36,542 nucleotides of DNA from Gammaproteobacteria bacterium. Its GTDB lineage: Bacteria > Pseudomonadota > Gammaproteobacteria > Steroidobacterales > Woeseiaceae. The number at the start of each line of letters is the position of its first letter. Position 1 is the first letter of the stretch. The notes under the pieces are model-generated. The model was given only the letters and a program-made list of their open reading frames with translations. It was not told the origin of the DNA and made no database searches. The stretch is from assembly GCA_029865385.1 (NCBI GenBank), contig JAOUGX010000029.1:1-36542 (forward strand). The letters run 5' to 3'. The translations under genes were made by a program, and so were the position numbers. Shown in pieces: positions 25,291-36,542 of this stretch.

Positions 25291-25327
25291 TGTTTATTGG
25301 CCCTTTACTGGCCCTGAATTGGCCGGT

Positions 25328-26458
25328 TCAGTTGCGGCGCAATGGTCGCACGATGATCCTCGTATCGCGGCCGATTCGACGCACGTCGACGTACTCCAGG
25401 CCGCAACGATGTTCCAGGTCTTGCCAAGCCGGCGTCTCGAACATGCCCCGCGTCTGGCTGCCCATGATATGGGGCGCCTGATAAATGACAAGCTCGTCGA
25501 CCAGCCCCGCAGTCAGCAGCTCACCGGCCAGCACCGCGCCCGCTTCCACGAGCACATCGTTGATTTCCATGCCGGCCAGCTCCTGAAGCGCCGATTCGGG
25601 GTCTACCCGGCCGTCGCGGGCCACACACCGGTGCACTGTGGCGCCAGCCGCTTCCAAAGGCGCGCGCCGTTCGTCATCCACGCAGAAAATCACGGTCTGG
25701 CCCGACAATGCCAGCATGCAGGACGACATTGGCATGCGCAGGCGACTGTCGAGGATCGCGCGAACCGGCTGGCGGTTTGTCAGGGTCTTGTCCCGCACGG
25801 TCAATGACGGATCGTCCGCAAGAACGGTCCCAACGCCGGTCATGACAGCACCTGACGCGGCCCGAAGCCGTTGTACATCGGCCCGGGCTTCAGGTCCGGT
25901 GATCCATTGGCTTTGGCCGTCGGCCATTGCCGTGCGCCCATCGAGGCTCGCCGCGACTTTCAGCCGGACGAAAGGCCGGCCGCGCTGCACCCGGCTTATG
26001 AAACCCTCGTTCAGAGCAGCAGCCTGGGCAGCCATCAATCCCGTTCGTACCGAAATACCCGCCTCACGCAACGCTTCGATCCCCCGGCCGGACACCTTCG
26101 GAAAAGGGTCCGTCATCGCGAGCACGACCGCCGAAATCCCGGCAGTAATCAGGGCATCGGTACAGGGCGGTGTCTTGCCATGATGGCTACAGGGTTCCAG
26201 CGTAACGTAGGCCGTTGCACGTTTGGCCTTGCTGCCTGCCGCCGAGAGCGCATTGATCTCAGCATGTGGCTCGCCGCTTCGCTCATGCCATCCCTCGCCG
26301 ACAATCACGCCATCACCGACCAACACACACCCGACCCGCGGGTTGGGATGCGCGCTGTACCGGCCGCGCCACGCGAGCTGCATTGCGCGACCCATGTAAC
26401 GATAGTCGGCCGCGTCGAAATCGGCCGTGTCGCTTTCGACCCGGGTGGTCTCTGACAT
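25328..26458 (-). CDS. ribD: Bifunctional riboflavin deaminase/reductase RibD
   Basis: Carries out the second and third steps of riboflavin synthesis. The N-terminal deaminase domain binds zinc through His65 (GEPHAEINAL) and Cys90 and Cys99 (EPCSHHGKTPPC). The C-terminal reductase domain begins near FVRLKVAASLDGRTAMADGQSQWITG and includes VMTGVGTVLADDPSLTVR. The frame opens at GTG 26485, which overlaps the nrdR stop, but ATG 26458 has AGGGG seven bases upstream and gives 376 aa, close to E. coli RibD (367), so I prefer it. Gene order nrdR-ribD-ribE-ribB-ribH is classical. Confidence 0.95.
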   Translation of the reverse strand: MSETTRVESDTADFDAADYRYMGRAMQLAWRGRYSAHPNPRVGCVLVGDGVIVGEGWHERSGEPHAEINALSAAGSKAKRATAYVTLEPCSHHGKTPPCTDALITAGISAVVLAMTDPFPKVSGRGIEALREAGISVRTGLMAAQAAALNEGFISRVQRGRPFVRLKVAASLDGRTAMADGQSQWITGPEARADVQRLRAASGAVMTGVGTVLADDPSLTVRDKTLTNRQPVRAILDSRLRMPMSSCMLALSGQTVIFCVDDERRAPLEAAGATVHRCVARDGRVDPESALQELAGMEINDVLVEAGAVLAGELLTAGLVDELVIYQAPHIMGSQTRGMFETPAWQDLEHRCGLEYVDVRRIGRDTRIIVRPLRRN

Positions 26459-26481
26459 GGCAATACCCCTGTTGCCTTGCT

Positions 26482-26994
26482 TCACTTCTTGCCGAGCAGC
26501 TCGGGCAATAACGACATTTGTTCGCGGCTGGCGGATTCGTCGGAGATTTCCTGCAGTCGCAGGATTTCGTCCTGAAACTCGGTCACGTCCTGAAATCGAC
26601 GATAGACCGACGCGAATCTGACATACGCAACTTCGTCCAGGTTGCGCAGTTCTTCCATGACCAGATCGCCAATGAGCCGGGACGGTACCTCCCGTTCACC
26701 CAATGTGCGCAGTCTGTGAACCAGCCGTCCAACCGCCTGTTCTACCTCGTCTGACGGGACCGGGCGTTTTTCAAGTGCCCGCACCATGCTGTTACGCAAT
26801 TTGTTTTCATCAAAGGGCTGGCGGCTGTTGTCGGACTTGACCAGGCGCGGCATGACCAGCTCGGCGCTTTCGAAGGTGGTGAATCGTTCGTTGCAGTCCA
26901 GGCACTGGCGGCGACGGCGAATCTGCCGCCCGTCGGCGGCCAGTCGCGAGTCGATGACCTTGGTTTCTTCGTGGCTGCAAAACGGACAGTACAT
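26482..26994 (-). CDS. nrdR: Transcriptional repressor NrdR
   Basis: Zinc-ribbon and ATP-cone repressor of ribonucleotide reductase genes. The ribbon cysteines are Cys3, Cys6, Cys31 and Cys34 ([14 protein letters not shown]), followed by the ATP-cone with [19 protein letters not shown] and the [16 protein letters not shown] segment. At 170 aa it is slightly longer than the usual 150-160. It lies between glyA and ribD on the same strand, a conserved location. Its targets (nrdAB or nrdJ) are not in the window. Confidence 0.96.
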   Translation of the reverse strand: MYCPFCSHEETKVIDSRLAADGRQIRRRRQCLDCNERFTTFESAELVMPRLVKSDNSRQPFDENKLRNSMVRALEKRPVPSDEVEQAVGRLVHRLRTLGEREVPSRLIGDLVMEELRNLDEVAYVRFASVYRRFQDVTEFQDEILRLQEISDESASREQMSLLPELLGKK

Positions 26995-27038
26995 CAGTGG
27001 CTACCGAATACGCCGCTGCCAGCAGGATAACACCGCAT

Positions 27039-28292
27039 TTACCGGTAGACCGGGAAACGTTTGCACAGGGCCACAACCTGCCCGCGCACGCGCTGGATCA
27101 GCACTTCGTTTTGCAGATCATCCAGGATGTCGCACATCCAGCCGGTCAGTTCGCGTACTTCCCGTGGACCGAAGCCGCGCGTGGTTATTGCCGGCGTGCC
27201 CACCCGCAGCCCGCTGGTGACAAACGGCGAACGCGGATCGTTCGGCACCGCGTTCTTGTTCACCGTGATATTGGCATTGCCCAGCGCCAGGTCCGCGTCC
27301 TTCCCGGTGATGTCTTTCGACACCAGGCTGACCAGCATCAGGTGATTATCCGTGCCGCCGGATATGACATCGAATCCGCGCTCGGCGAATACGGATGCCA
27401 TGACCCTCGCGTTCTCGACTACCCGCTTCTGGTATTCCTTGAATTCCGGCCGCATCGCCTCGAGAAACGCAACCGCTTTTGCCGCAATGACGTGCATCAG
27501 CGGGCCGCCCTGTATACCCGGAAACACCAGCGAATTGAATTTCCTGGCCAGTTCTTCATTGTGACGCGCAAGAATCAGTCCACCCCGCGGCCCGCGCAAT
27601 GTCTTGTGCGTCGTCGTCGTTACGACATCGGCAATCGGCACAGGATTCGGGTATACGCCTGCCGCAACCAGCCCGGCGACATGCGCCATATCCACCATCA
27701 GGTACGCACCAACACTGTCGGCAATGTCGCGAAATTGCTGCCAGTCGACAACGCGCGAATACGCGGAGAATCCGGCGATGATCACGCGCGGTCGATGTTC
27801 TTCGGCAAGTCGTTGAACCTGACCGTAGTCGATAAGCCCGGTTTTCGCATCGACACCGTACTGCGCAGCGTCATACAACTTGCCCGAAAAATTGACTTTC
27901 GAACCGTGCGTGAGATGGCCGCCATCGGCCAGGCTCATACCGAGCAGGTGGTCACCGGGCTCGAGAAGCGCCATGCAAACGGCAGCATTGGCCTGCGAAC
28001 CCGAATGCGGTTGCACGTTGGCGTAATCGGCGCCGAACAGCTTCATTGCCCGGTCTATCGCCAGCTGCTCGGCGACATCCACGTATTCGCAGCCGCCATA
28101 GTAGCGCTTGCCCGGATAGCCTTCCGCGTACTTGTTCGTCAGCACGGAGCCCTGGGCTTCCATGACGCGCGGGCTGCAGTAGTTCTCGGAGGCTATCAGC
28201 TCGATGTGCTCTTCCTGGCGGCGGGCCTCATCGACAATAGCTGTGAATAACTCGGCATCGAATTCTTCGATCGACGGGGTTTCTACGTACAT
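27039..28292 (-). CDS. glyA: Serine hydroxymethyltransferase
   Basis: PLP enzyme that makes glycine and methylene-tetrahydrofolate from serine. Motifs include [31 protein letters not shown], the PLP-lysine segment [14 protein letters not shown], and [18 protein letters not shown]. The frame is open to 28367, but ATG 28292 ([12 protein letters not shown]) aligns with family N-termini and gives 417 aa, the exact E. coli length. It heads a nine-gene run through nrdR, the rib genes, nusB, thiL and pgpA. The one-carbon product feeds purine synthesis, for which purL is at the window's right end. Confidence 0.97.
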   Translation of the reverse strand: MYVETPSIEEFDAELFTAIVDEARRQEEHIELIASENYCSPRVMEAQGSVLTNKYAEGYPGKRYYGGCEYVDVAEQLAIDRAMKLFGADYANVQPHSGSQANAAVCMALLEPGDHLLGMSLADGGHLTHGSKVNFSGKLYDAAQYGVDAKTGLIDYGQVQRLAEEHRPRVIIAGFSAYSRVVDWQQFRDIADSVGAYLMVDMAHVAGLVAAGVYPNPVPIADVVTTTTHKTLRGPRGGLILARHNEELARKFNSLVFPGIQGGPLMHVIAAKAVAFLEAMRPEFKEYQKRVVENARVMASVFAERGFDVISGGTDNHLMLVSLVSKDITGKDADLALGNANITVNKNAVPNDPRSPFVTSGLRVGTPAITTRGFGPREVRELTGWMCDILDDLQNEVLIQRVRGQVVALCKRFPVYR

Positions 28293-28338
28293 GGGATTGA
28301 GCAGTCTCCGGGGGTGGGCTGGAAAATCGAAGTGGCGC

Positions 28339-28367
28339 ATTGTACCGGAGCAGGCCGGGGCTGCCAT
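28339..28367 (-). promoter_or_regulatory. Candidate sigma-70 promoter for glyA
   Basis: On the minus strand ATGGCA (28362-28367) and TACAAT (28339-28344) are spaced by 17 bases, with four and five consensus matches. It lies in the gap between the deacetylase-like gene and glyA and would give a leader of about 40 bases. Confidence 0.45.
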
Positions 28368-28398
28368 CGTCTGCCGTGCAAATTATCGGGAATTGCGC

Positions 28399-29349
28399 CT
28401 ATTTGTGGCCTAACAGGGACTGAACAACCCCGGTCCAGGCCCTGCCGATATTGTCCCGATTGTAGCCGCCACCGCCGGTAGCCACGATTCGACCGCCGGA
28501 ATGGCGTTCTGCGAGTACGCAAAGATCGGCGGCGGCGCCTGCGTGACAGGCCTCGGAAAACTGTAAATGGGTAATCGGGTCGCCGGCCAGGCTATCCGCC
28601 CCGCACTGCATGATGATGAACTCCGGTGCTGCGTCGTCGACATAGCTCAGTACCCGTTTCCAGGCGGCCTGAAACTCGGCATCGCCGGCACCGGGCGGGA
28701 TCGGGATGTTCAATTTCGTGCCTGCGGCGGCGCCCAGTCCGGTTTCGTCCTCTGCGCCGGTCCCCGGGTAGAGAAAGCGGCCATCTTCGTGAATATCGGC
28801 AAAGAGCACGTCCGGATCGCTGATAAAACCGTAGAAAACACCGTCGCCATGGTGCGCGTCGATATCAACGTAGGCGATGCGGCGCAAATTGTGCTGCCGG
28901 CGAAGGTACTCGATCGCCACACCACAATCGTTGAAAACGCAGAATCCCGCGGCCCTGTCCCGGGCCGCGTGATGAAGACCCGCAATCGGGACGAACGCGC
29001 TGCGCGCGTCCCCGGACATGACGGCATCGACTGCGGCGAGCGTGGTGCCAACAACCCAGGATGCGGAATCGAAAATGCCGGGGAAAGCCGGTGTATCGCC
29101 TCCATCGAGGAATCCAATGCCACGCGCCGACATTTCGGAAACAAAGTTTATGTAGTCCGCCGTGTGAAACAGCGCCAGCTCATCGGCCGTCGCACAACGC
29201 GGCGTCGCATATACGATATCGGAAGCAAACGCGGCCTGGCTCAATACGGCCTGGAAGACGGCATGACGATCCAGTCCAAACGGATGGTCGCTGCCGAACC
29301 CGTAGTTGGCCAATGCATCGCCTCTGTAGACAAGAACCGGTGCCGGCAT
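28399..29349 (-). CDS. Histone-deacetylase-family (arginase-fold) hydrolase
   Basis: Zinc hydrolase of the class I/II deacetylase superfamily, related to bacterial AcuC and acetylpolyamine amidohydrolases. Visible motifs are AGLHHAARDRAAGFCVFND, the zinc ligands of VDIDAHHGDGV, CGADSLAGDP, and the catalytic tyrosine in GGGGYNRDNIGRAW. All catalytic residues are present, so activity is likely; the substrate (acetylated protein, acetylpolyamine or other amide) cannot be told. ATG 29349 (MPAPVLVYRGDALANYGFGSDHPF) is preferred over GTG 29361, where GGGGA is too close to work. The gene diverges from ettA and precedes glyA, from which it is separated by about 105 bases. Confidence 0.9.
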   Translation of the reverse strand: MPAPVLVYRGDALANYGFGSDHPFGLDRHAVFQAVLSQAAFASDIVYATPRCATADELALFHTADYINFVSEMSARGIGFLDGGDTPAFPGIFDSASWVVGTTLAAVDAVMSGDARSAFVPIAGLHHAARDRAAGFCVFNDCGVAIEYLRRQHNLRRIAYVDIDAHHGDGVFYGFISDPDVLFADIHEDGRFLYPGTGAEDETGLGAAAGTKLNIPIPPGAGDAEFQAAWKRVLSYVDDAAPEFIIMQCGADSLAGDPITHLQFSEACHAGAAADLCVLAERHSGGRIVATGGGGYNRDNIGRAWTGVVQSLLGHK

Positions 29350-29422
29350 CGTGCGAATCACTCCCCGGGGTGAATCAACTGGGTATTCTGCAATGCTTGT
29401 TTTCTAATGCCGCAGCATACCC

Positions 29423-29428
29423 GATAAT
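29423..29428 (+). promoter_or_regulatory. Candidate -10 box for ettA
   Basis: GATAAT matches five of six -10 positions and lies 39 bases before the ettA start in the short divergent gap with the deacetylase-like gene. The -35 region (TTTTCT at 17-base spacing) is weak. Confidence 0.3.
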
Positions 29429-29467
29429 AGCGCCCCACTTCTCTTGACTTCCAAGATCTGCGAGCCA

Positions 29468-31140
<1,673 letters not shown>

Positions 31141-31141
<1 letters not shown>

Positions 31142-31791
31142 TGGGCGTGCTGCTGGCGATCGCGGGCGTCTTCCTGCTGCTGTCGATTTACTTCCTTTCG
31201 AAGACGTTCCTGTGCTTGAAGCGGCATCGATTTGTCAGGGCTGGCGGTTCCGCTTTGAGCTGCATTGCATCTGCCGCCGTCATGGCCGCCGCCGCAGTAG
31301 TCGCACTGAGTTATTACAGCTACGTCCGGTTGACCGACGAGCAATTGATTACCACGGTCGAATTCAGGCGCGTTGCTCCGCAAGAGTTTCAGGCCCGGCT
31401 GATTACCCGCGGTCAGCGTGACCGATTCTTCAACCTGAAGGGTGACGAATGGCAGATCGATGCCCGACTGGTGAACTGGATGCCGCCGATGACGATTCTT
31501 GGCCTCGATCCGATATACCAGCTGGAAAGACTGAGTGGCAGATATTCCGAAATTGACCGCGAACAGACAGAAGCCCGGACGGTGCATTCATTGACCACAG
31601 AACTGCCGATCGATGTCTGGAAGGTGGCCCGTCGATTTCCGCGACTGGCGCCCGGTATCGACGCTTATTACGGAAGTGCGACTTATGTACCGATGGCCGA
31701 CGGCGCACGCTACGACGTCAGCCTGTCGCGCGACGCGCTTATTGCCCGTCCTGCAAACGAAATTGCCCAAAAAGCCGTAGGCGACTGGTGA
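31141..31791 (+). CDS. Two-transmembrane protein of unknown function, coupled to ettA
   Basis: I do not recognise a named family. The 216 aa product begins with two hydrophobic segments (about 3-24 and 38-62), followed by a soluble domain of about 150 residues. That domain has a beta-rich look (RVAPQEFQARLITRGQRDRFFNLKGDEWQIDARLVNW) and a conserved-looking ending (FPRLAPGIDAYYGSATYVPMADGARYDVSLSRDALIARPAN). There are no cysteine clusters or catalytic motifs. Loop charges suggest the C-terminal domain may be cytoplasmic, but this is uncertain. Its ATG shares a base with the ettA stop codon (TGATG), so it is translated by reinitiation after ettA. Similar proteins in other gammaproteobacteria are sometimes labelled efflux-related; I see no support for that here. 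Confidence 0.8.
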
Positions 31792-31852
31792 CAGGGATGC
31801 GTCGGCCTCCTCATTATGTTCAACGCCGGGTAGTTGCTGTCGGAAGCAGAGC

Positions 31853-31858
31853 TATACT
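31853..31858 (+). promoter_or_regulatory. Candidate -10 box for the DUF4145-like gene
   Basis: TATACT matches five of six -10 positions and lies 60 bases before the start of the next gene. No good -35 box is at the right distance. Confidence 0.3.
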
Positions 31859-31918
31859 GGGCTATCGCCAATTGCCGGACAAGGCAGGCGAAATAACCAT
31901 AAGAAAGATGGCGTCATT

Positions 31919-32605
31919 ATGCCTATAACGCTGGAGCGAGATCAGGGTTTGCGAGCCCAGACCAACGAGCAGTTGGGGCTGGAATGCCCGTATTGCGGTG
32001 TCTACGCACACATGACCGCGCAGTCCGTTCCAGATGTTGACCTGGTCATGAAGAACCGTCCCAAGCACGTTGGTCTTGTTTACCAGTGCGACGCATGCAA
32101 CGCGCCGATCTTTCTACGCTTTGCGGTCAAGCAATACAGCGATGACAAAGTCGAGCTGTATCAGAATTTCATCGAGCTGGAGCGACCCAAGGAGCGTTTC
32201 CCCTTCTCCTATTTGCCCAAGCAAACGGAAATTCTGTTCCGCGAGGCGCTGGCCTGCTACTCGGGCAACAATTTCAATGCGTTTGCATCCATGTGCCGGC
32301 GCGCTGCGGCCAGCGCCTATAACGCCATGGGAGACGGTGGCAAGCTGCGTGCCTTTGATGAAGTCATGGTGGCCCAGGACATTGCAGAGATCGATGACAA
32401 CAATTTCGAGCCGGTCAAGAAAGTCCTGTTCGAGAGTGGTGACGATTCCATCCCATCGCTGAACCGCGCCCAGGCCGGCGTACTCCTGGAAGTGCTCAAG
32501 GACATGTTCTATCAATGTTTCGTGCGTCGTGGAAAGCTGTCGCGAGCCATAAAAGTGCGGCGCTTTTTCGTGCAGGAAAGCAACGGCAGCAGCTCCGCCG
32601 CATAG
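31919..32605 (+). CDS. DUF4145-like zinc-ribbon protein of unknown function
   Basis: The 228 aa protein starts with a zinc-ribbon: CPYC (24-27 in LECPYCGVYAH) and CDAC (YQCDACNAPIFLRF), followed by a helical domain with YLPKQTEILFREALACYSGNNFNAFASMCRRAAASAY-type sequence that resembles DUF4145. Proteins of this group are found alone or fused to restriction and defence enzymes, and their role is not established. Here there is no fused nuclease and no defence neighbour. The protein is soluble and probably cytoplasmic. The start at ATG 31919 has only a weak ribosome site (AAGAAAGA). It lies between the ettA pair and purL, convergent with purL, with only two bases between the two stops. Confidence 0.8.
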   Translation: MPITLERDQGLRAQTNEQLGLECPYCGVYAHMTAQSVPDVDLVMKNRPKHVGLVYQCDACNAPIFLRFAVKQYSDDKVELYQNFIELERPKERFPFSYLPKQTEILFREALACYSGNNFNAFASMCRRAAASAYNAMGDGGKLRAFDEVMVAQDIAEIDDNNFEPVKKVLFESGDDSIPSLNRAQAGVLLEVLKDMFYQCFVRRGKLSRAIKVRRFFVQESNGSSSAA

Positions 32606-32607
32606 TA

Positions 32608-35600
32608 TCAGCCGATCGCAACTCTGGCGTTTCGGAACATTCTCATCCACGGTCCCGCAGCACCCCAATCCGCAGGGTGCCAGGAATTCTGCAGCGTCAT
32701 GGCGACGCGCTCCGGATGCGGCATCATGATTGTGACGCGCCCGTCGTCGCTGGCCAGACCGCAGACACCGTCCTCCGATCCGTTCGGATTGGCAGGATGC
32801 CTGCGCGCAACAGCACCGTGGTTGTCGACGTAGCGAAGTGCGATCGCTGCTGCATTTCGGTCCCGATCCGAGGCAAAGTGTGCCCTGCCCTCACCATGCG
32901 AAGTCGCGATCGGCAATACCGAACCGTTCATGCCGGACAGAAATATCGATGGGCTGTCAGTAATTTCCACGAGACTCAATCTTGCTTCGAATTGCTCCGA
33001 GCGATTGCGAAGGAAACGAGGCCAGTGCGCTGCCCCCGGAATCAATTCGCGCAGCTGCGACATCATCTGGCAGCCATTGCAGACACCGAGGGAAAAGGTG
33101 TCGCTGCGAGCAAAAAACTCGGCAAACTGATCGCGCAGTATTGATTGATACAGGATGGACTTCGCCCAGCCGCCGCCGGCGCCGAGGACATCGCCGAAAG
33201 AGAATCCGCCGCAGGCAATCAGGCCCTGGTAGTTCGCCAGCTTGTCGCGCCCGTCGAATAGATCGCTCATGTGCACGTCCACCGGCTCAAAACCGGCGCG
33301 CATGAAAGCAGCAGCCATTTCGTACTGGCTGTTGACCCCCTGCTCCCGAAGAATCGCAATGCGCGGTTTCGAGCGGCCGCAAAGCGCGGCCGCGATGTCA
33401 TTGGAGGGATCGAATGTCAGCCTGACGTTGAGGCCGGGATCGCTGTCGTCGAGTATACGATCGAATTCTTCCTGCGCTGTTTCCGGGTTGTCGCGAAGTG
33501 CCTGAATGCGATAGCTGGTTTCGGACCAGCGTCGCTGCATTTCGGCGCGCCCCAGTCTGAGAATCACCTCGTCGTCATTGACGATCACGAGTTCTTCGGC
33601 GTCGTTGACCTCTGCAAGCTCCACCCACCCGGTATCGTATTCCTGCAGCACTTCAAGCACTTCCGGAAGCTGACTGTCCGCCACCTGTATTACAGCACCG
33701 GGTTCCTCGTTGAATAACTGCGCCAAAATGTCTTCATCGGAGCCCGCGAGCTTGACTGTTACTCCCAGACGCCCGGCAAACATCATCTCGGCAATCGCTG
33801 CGAACATCCCGCCATCGGAACGGTCGTGGTATGCAAGCAGCAATCGTTTTCTGTTCAGCGCCTGGATTGCGGCGAAAAAATTGCTTAATCGATTCGGCTG
33901 ATCGACATCCGGCGTTCGCCCGCCATGGAGATTGAAGGCTTGCGCAAGGCACGAACCTCCCAGTCGGTTGGCGCCCTCAGACAAGTCGATCAGCAACAGC
34001 CGGCTGGGTCCGGAGATTTTCTGCAGTTGCGGTGTCAGGTGACGTCGTACGTCAGTAACCGGCGCGAAGGCCGTAACGATGAGCGACACCGGCGCAACGA
34101 CATGGTGCTCGCCGTTTTCATCCTCCCATCGGGCTCGCATCGACAGGGAGTCCTTGCCGACCGGAATCGCAATCCCCAGGGCGCGGCACAGTTCACTGCC
34201 AACGGCCTTGACGGTATCGAACAACTTCGCGTCTTCGCCCGGATGACCGGCCGCGGCCATCCAGTTCGCGGACAGGCGAATATCGCCGATGTCCCCGATT
34301 GCCGCGGCAGCAATATTAGTAACCGCTTCCGCTACAGCCATTCGACCAGAGGCCGGCGCGTTCAGAACGGCAAGCGGCGTGCGCTCCCCCATCGACATCG
34401 CTTCGCCTGTCGAACTCTCGAATCCACTCGCGGTTATTGCCACATCGCTGACCGGCACCTGCCATGGGCCGATCAGCTGATCGCGAACCGACAGGCCACC
34501 GACCGTTCGATCGCCTATGTGGATCAGAAACGACTTGTCCGCAACGGCAGGAAAGCCCAGTACGCGCATCGCGGCATCTTCAAGTTCAATTCCGGAAAGG
34601 TCGAGCGTGGACGGTTCGGATTGTATGCGCGAGACCACTCGCGTCATTTTCGGCGGCTTGCCAAGCAGCATTGCCATTGGCATATCGATGACCCGGTTGC
34701 CGAAATCACGATCGCTGACGACAAGGCGTTGATCGTTGGTCAATGAGCCGATAATCGCGTGCGGACATCGTTCGCGCTCGCAGATTGTGGCAAATTCAGC
34801 ACAACGTTCGGCGGCAATGATCAGCACATAGCGCTCCTGCGCTTCATTGCACCAGATCGCCATAGGCGACATGCCGGGCTCGACATTCGGCACCTCACGT
34901 AACTCGATTCGCGCACCGTGCTTGCTGTGATCGACTGCCTCGGGAACGGCGTTCGACAAGCCGCCCGCACCGACGTCGTGAATCAGCAGTATCGGGTTAT
35001 CGCCACCCATTGCCCAGCAGCGGTCGATCACCTCCTGCGCGCGACGTTCAATCTCGGGATTGCCGCGCTGCACGGAAGCGAAGTCCAGATCCTCGCTACT
35101 CGTACCACTCGCGAGACTCGATGCCGCGCCACCACCGAGTCCGATCTGCATCGCGGGTCCGCCAAGAACGATAATACTCGCCCCCACCGGCACGTCGATT
35201 TTCCTGGCGTGCTCTGCGCGCACGTTGCCAACGCCGCCTGCGATCATAATCGGTTTGTGATATCCGCGAATTTCATTGGCCGGCAATCCGGGCACGGCCG
35301 ATTCGAAAGTTCGAAAGTATCCCAACAGATTCGGCCTGCCGAATTCGTTGTTGAAAGCGGCTCCGCCCAGCGGCCCTTCCAGCATGATCTGCAATGGCGT
35401 CGCCATGCGCGACGGATGACCGAAAGGAGATTCCCAGGGTTGTTCGAATCCCGGAATTCGCAGATGCGACACCGTGAACCCCGTCAGACCGGCTTTCGGT
35501 TTCGCGCCGAGCCCGGTGGCACCCTCGTCACGGATTTCACCGCCGGCGCCGGTTGCCGCACCGGGAAACGGGGATATCGCGGTCGGGTGATTGTGCGTTT

Positions 35601-36542
35601 CTACCTTCATCAGGATATGAATCGGCTCATCGATGTATTGGTAAGCCCGGCTTTCCGCTGCTGGCATCAATCGCCGTCCGCTCCAGCCATCGATAACTGC
35701 TGCATTGTCGGAATACGCGGAGATCACACCATCGGGTGCCGCCTCCGTAGTACTTCGAATCATGTCGAAGAGCTTGTCCGGCAGCGCTTCACCGTCAATG
35801 ATCCAGTCGGCACGAAATATCTTGTGCCTGCAATGCTCCGAATTCGCCTGAGCAAACATCATCAGTTCGGCGTCGGTCGGATTGCGCTGAAGTCTCAGGT
35901 AGTTTTCAAGCAGATAGTCGATTTCGTCGTCAGACAGTGCCAGGCCGAGGCTGCGATCCGCGTCCAGCAATGCCGCCTTGCCTGCAACCAGCACATCGAC
36001 GATGGTCAACGATTCGGCACGATGAGGTTCGAACATCGCGGATGCGTCGTCATCCCACATGACGCTTTCCGTCATGCGATCGACAATGATGGCAGCAAGT
36101 CCTGCAAGTTCCTCCGCGGTTAACGGCTCTTCGGACGAGATGGCGTACTGTATTCCGCGCTCGAGCCGCCGGATCGTTTCAAGACCGCAGGCATGCGCAA
36201 TATCCGTCGCTTTGCTGGACCATGGCGATATCGTGCCGGCGCGGGGAACGACGCAAAAAGCGTCGAATCCGGCTGGCGACTCCTGGACCGGCTCGCCTGA
36301 CAGCAGCAACGCATGAAGATGCTCGCGTTCATCACGCGACATCGCGCCGCGCAGGTCGGCGAAATACCGGAAGCGCGCAGTCACACTGGATATCGACGGT
36401 TTCGACTGACGCAGTAACTGCTGCAGTCTTTTCAGGCGGAACGGCGACAGCGCGGATTGCCCCGCAATGGTCAAATGGGTCGCATTCGACGAATCCAGCG
36501 TACAACCGGCGGATGTGAGATCAGTCGCAGGTTTGGACAAGC
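32608..36542 (-). CDS. purL: Phosphoribosylformylglycinamidine synthase, single-chain PurL
   Basis: Fourth step of purine synthesis: converts FGAR to FGAM using glutamine. This is the large gammaproteobacterial form (about 1300 aa) with the N-terminal PurS-like part, two synthetase halves and a C-terminal glutaminase. Signatures: [48 protein letters not shown], and in the glutaminase [10 protein letters not shown] (nucleophilic Cys) and MPHPERVAM. The frame is open to the right edge and opens with TTG at 36540, so the true start may lie just outside. TTG at 36474 ([17 protein letters not shown]) aligns best with the E. coli N-terminus. Only the first few residues, if any, are missing. Confidence 0.96.
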   Translation of the reverse strand, partial: LSKPATDLTSAGCTLDSSNATHLTIAGQSALSPFRLKRLQQLLRQSKPSISSVTARFRYFADLRGAMSRDEREHLHALLLSGEPVQESPAGFDAFCVVPRAGTISPWSSKATDIAHACGLETIRRLERGIQYAISSEEPLTAEELAGLAAIIVDRMTESVMWDDDASAMFEPHRAESLTIVDVLVAGKAALLDADRSLGLALSDDEIDYLLENYLRLQRNPTDAELMMFAQANSEHCRHKIFRADWIIDGEALPDKLFDMIRSTTEAAPDGVISAYSDNAAVIDGWSGRRLMPAAESRAYQYIDEPIHILMKVETHNHPTAISPFPGAATGAGGEIRDEGATGLGAKPKAGLTGFTVSHLRIPGFEQPWESPFGHPSRMATPLQIMLEGPLGGAAFNNEFGRPNLLGYFRTFESAVPGLPANEIRGYHKPIMIAGGVGNVRAEHARKIDVPVGASIIVLGGPAMQIGLGGGAASSLASGTSSEDLDFASVQRGNPEIERRAQEVIDRCWAMGGDNPILLIHDVGAGGLSNAVPEAVDHSKHGARIELREVPNVEPGMSPMAIWCNEAQERYVLIIAAERCAEFATICERERCPHAIIGSLTNDQRLVVSDRDFGNRVIDMPMAMLLGKPPKMTRVVSRIQSEPSTLDLSGIELEDAAMRVLGFPAVADKSFLIHIGDRTVGGLSVRDQLIGPWQVPVSDVAITASGFESSTGEAMSMGERTPLAVLNAPASGRMAVAEAVTNIAAAAIGDIGDIRLSANWMAAAGHPGEDAKLFDTVKAVGSELCRALGIAIPVGKDSLSMRARWEDENGEHHVVAPVSLIVTAFAPVTDVRRHLTPQLQKISGPSRLLLIDLSEGANRLGGSCLAQAFNLHGGRTPDVDQPNRLSNFFAAIQALNRKRLLLAYHDRSDGGMFAAIAEMMFAGRLGVTVKLAGSDEDILAQLFNEEPGAVIQVADSQLPEVLEVLQEYDTGWVELAEVNDAEELVIVNDDEVILRLGRAEMQRRWSETSYRIQALRDNPETAQEEFDRILDDSDPGLNVRLTFDPSNDIAAALCGRSKPRIAILREQGVNSQYEMAAAFMRAGFEPVDVHMSDLFDGRDKLANYQGLIACGGFSFGDVLGAGGGWAKSILYQSILRDQFAEFFARSDTFSLGVCNGCQMMSQLRELIPGAAHWPRFLRNRSEQFEARLSLVEITDSPSIFLSGMNGSVLPIATSHGEGRAHFASDRDRNAAAIALRYVDNHGAVARRHPANPNGSEDGVCGLASDDGRVTIMMPHPERVAMTLQNSWHPADWGAAGPWMRMFRNARVAIG

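Noticed and set aside
25291-25327. FMN riboswitch in the riboflavin genes
   Set aside because: The gaps between ribD, ribE, ribBX and ribH are 37 bases or less, or overlaps, too small for an FMN element, and none of its conserved parts are seen upstream of glyA.
26997-28250. Long plus-strand open frame of 417 codons opposite glyA
   Set aside because: It lies wholly antisense to glyA, which has clear motifs. High G+C codon use leaves long antisense frames; it has no recognisable domain.
34918-36123. Long plus-strand open frame of 401 codons opposite purL
   Set aside because: Antisense shadow of purL; rich in Arg, His and Cys in a non-protein-like pattern.
32608-36542. purL as a truncated or broken gene
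   Set aside because: The protein aligns to the E. coli enzyme from its first residues to its end, and the glutaminase Cys and His motifs are intact; only the exact start codon is uncertain because of the window edge.

Overview
The window is about 36.5 kb of dense chromosomal DNA of moderately high G+C. It holds about 29 protein-coding genes, including one truncated at each edge, and little intergenic space. I see no tRNA, rRNA, CRISPR array, insertion sequence, integrase or phage gene. The gene set points to a free-living, aerobic gammaproteobacterium: EpmA with a Lys34 EF-P, the single-chain PurL with a glutaminase domain, FimV and a FimX-like protein, a RibB fused to a dead GTP cyclohydrolase domain, EttA, and a Sco/PCuAC pair. 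I cannot fix a genus; a Woeseia- or Chromatiales-like lineage is a guess.

Layout. (1) 1-1056, minus: prmB, then the first codons of aroC, whose reading frame turns into unrelated sequence at about position 55. (2) 1179-4623, plus: a tight run sco1-pcuC-psd-epmA-msrC (copper delivery to oxidase, phosphatidylethanolamine synthesis, EF-P modification, methionine sulfoxide repair), meeting efp tail to tail. (3) 5518-10070, plus: a FimX-like degenerate REC-PAS-GGDEF-EAL protein followed by a FimV-like LysM protein, both expected to act in type IV pilus function at the pole. (4) 16719-10092, minus: rubrerythrin, a CCG-domain Fe-S protein and a DUF3501 protein, then parE and parC. A perfect 7-1-7 palindrome lies upstream of rubrerythrin. 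(5) xseB alone on plus. (6) 19629-17161, minus: feoA-feoB behind a good Fur box. (7) 28292-19776, minus: one long run glyA-nrdR-ribD-ribE-ribBX-ribH-nusB-thiL-pgpA, ending in a Ser/Thr kinase fused to a cyclic-nucleotide-binding domain. (8) A histone-deacetylase-like hydrolase diverging from ettA, which is coupled to a two-TM protein of unknown function; then a DUF4145-like zinc-ribbon gene. (9) purL, running off the right edge.

Most genes are housekeeping. The parts that look least described are the rubrerythrin/Fe-S/DUF3501 cassette with its operator-like palindrome, the kinase-cNMP fusion at the end of the riboflavin/thiamine/phospholipid operon, and the fimX-fimV pair with an unusual FimV tail. 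Start codons differ from the longest open frame in many cases; reasons are given per gene. All functions are inferred from reading motifs; no database search was run.
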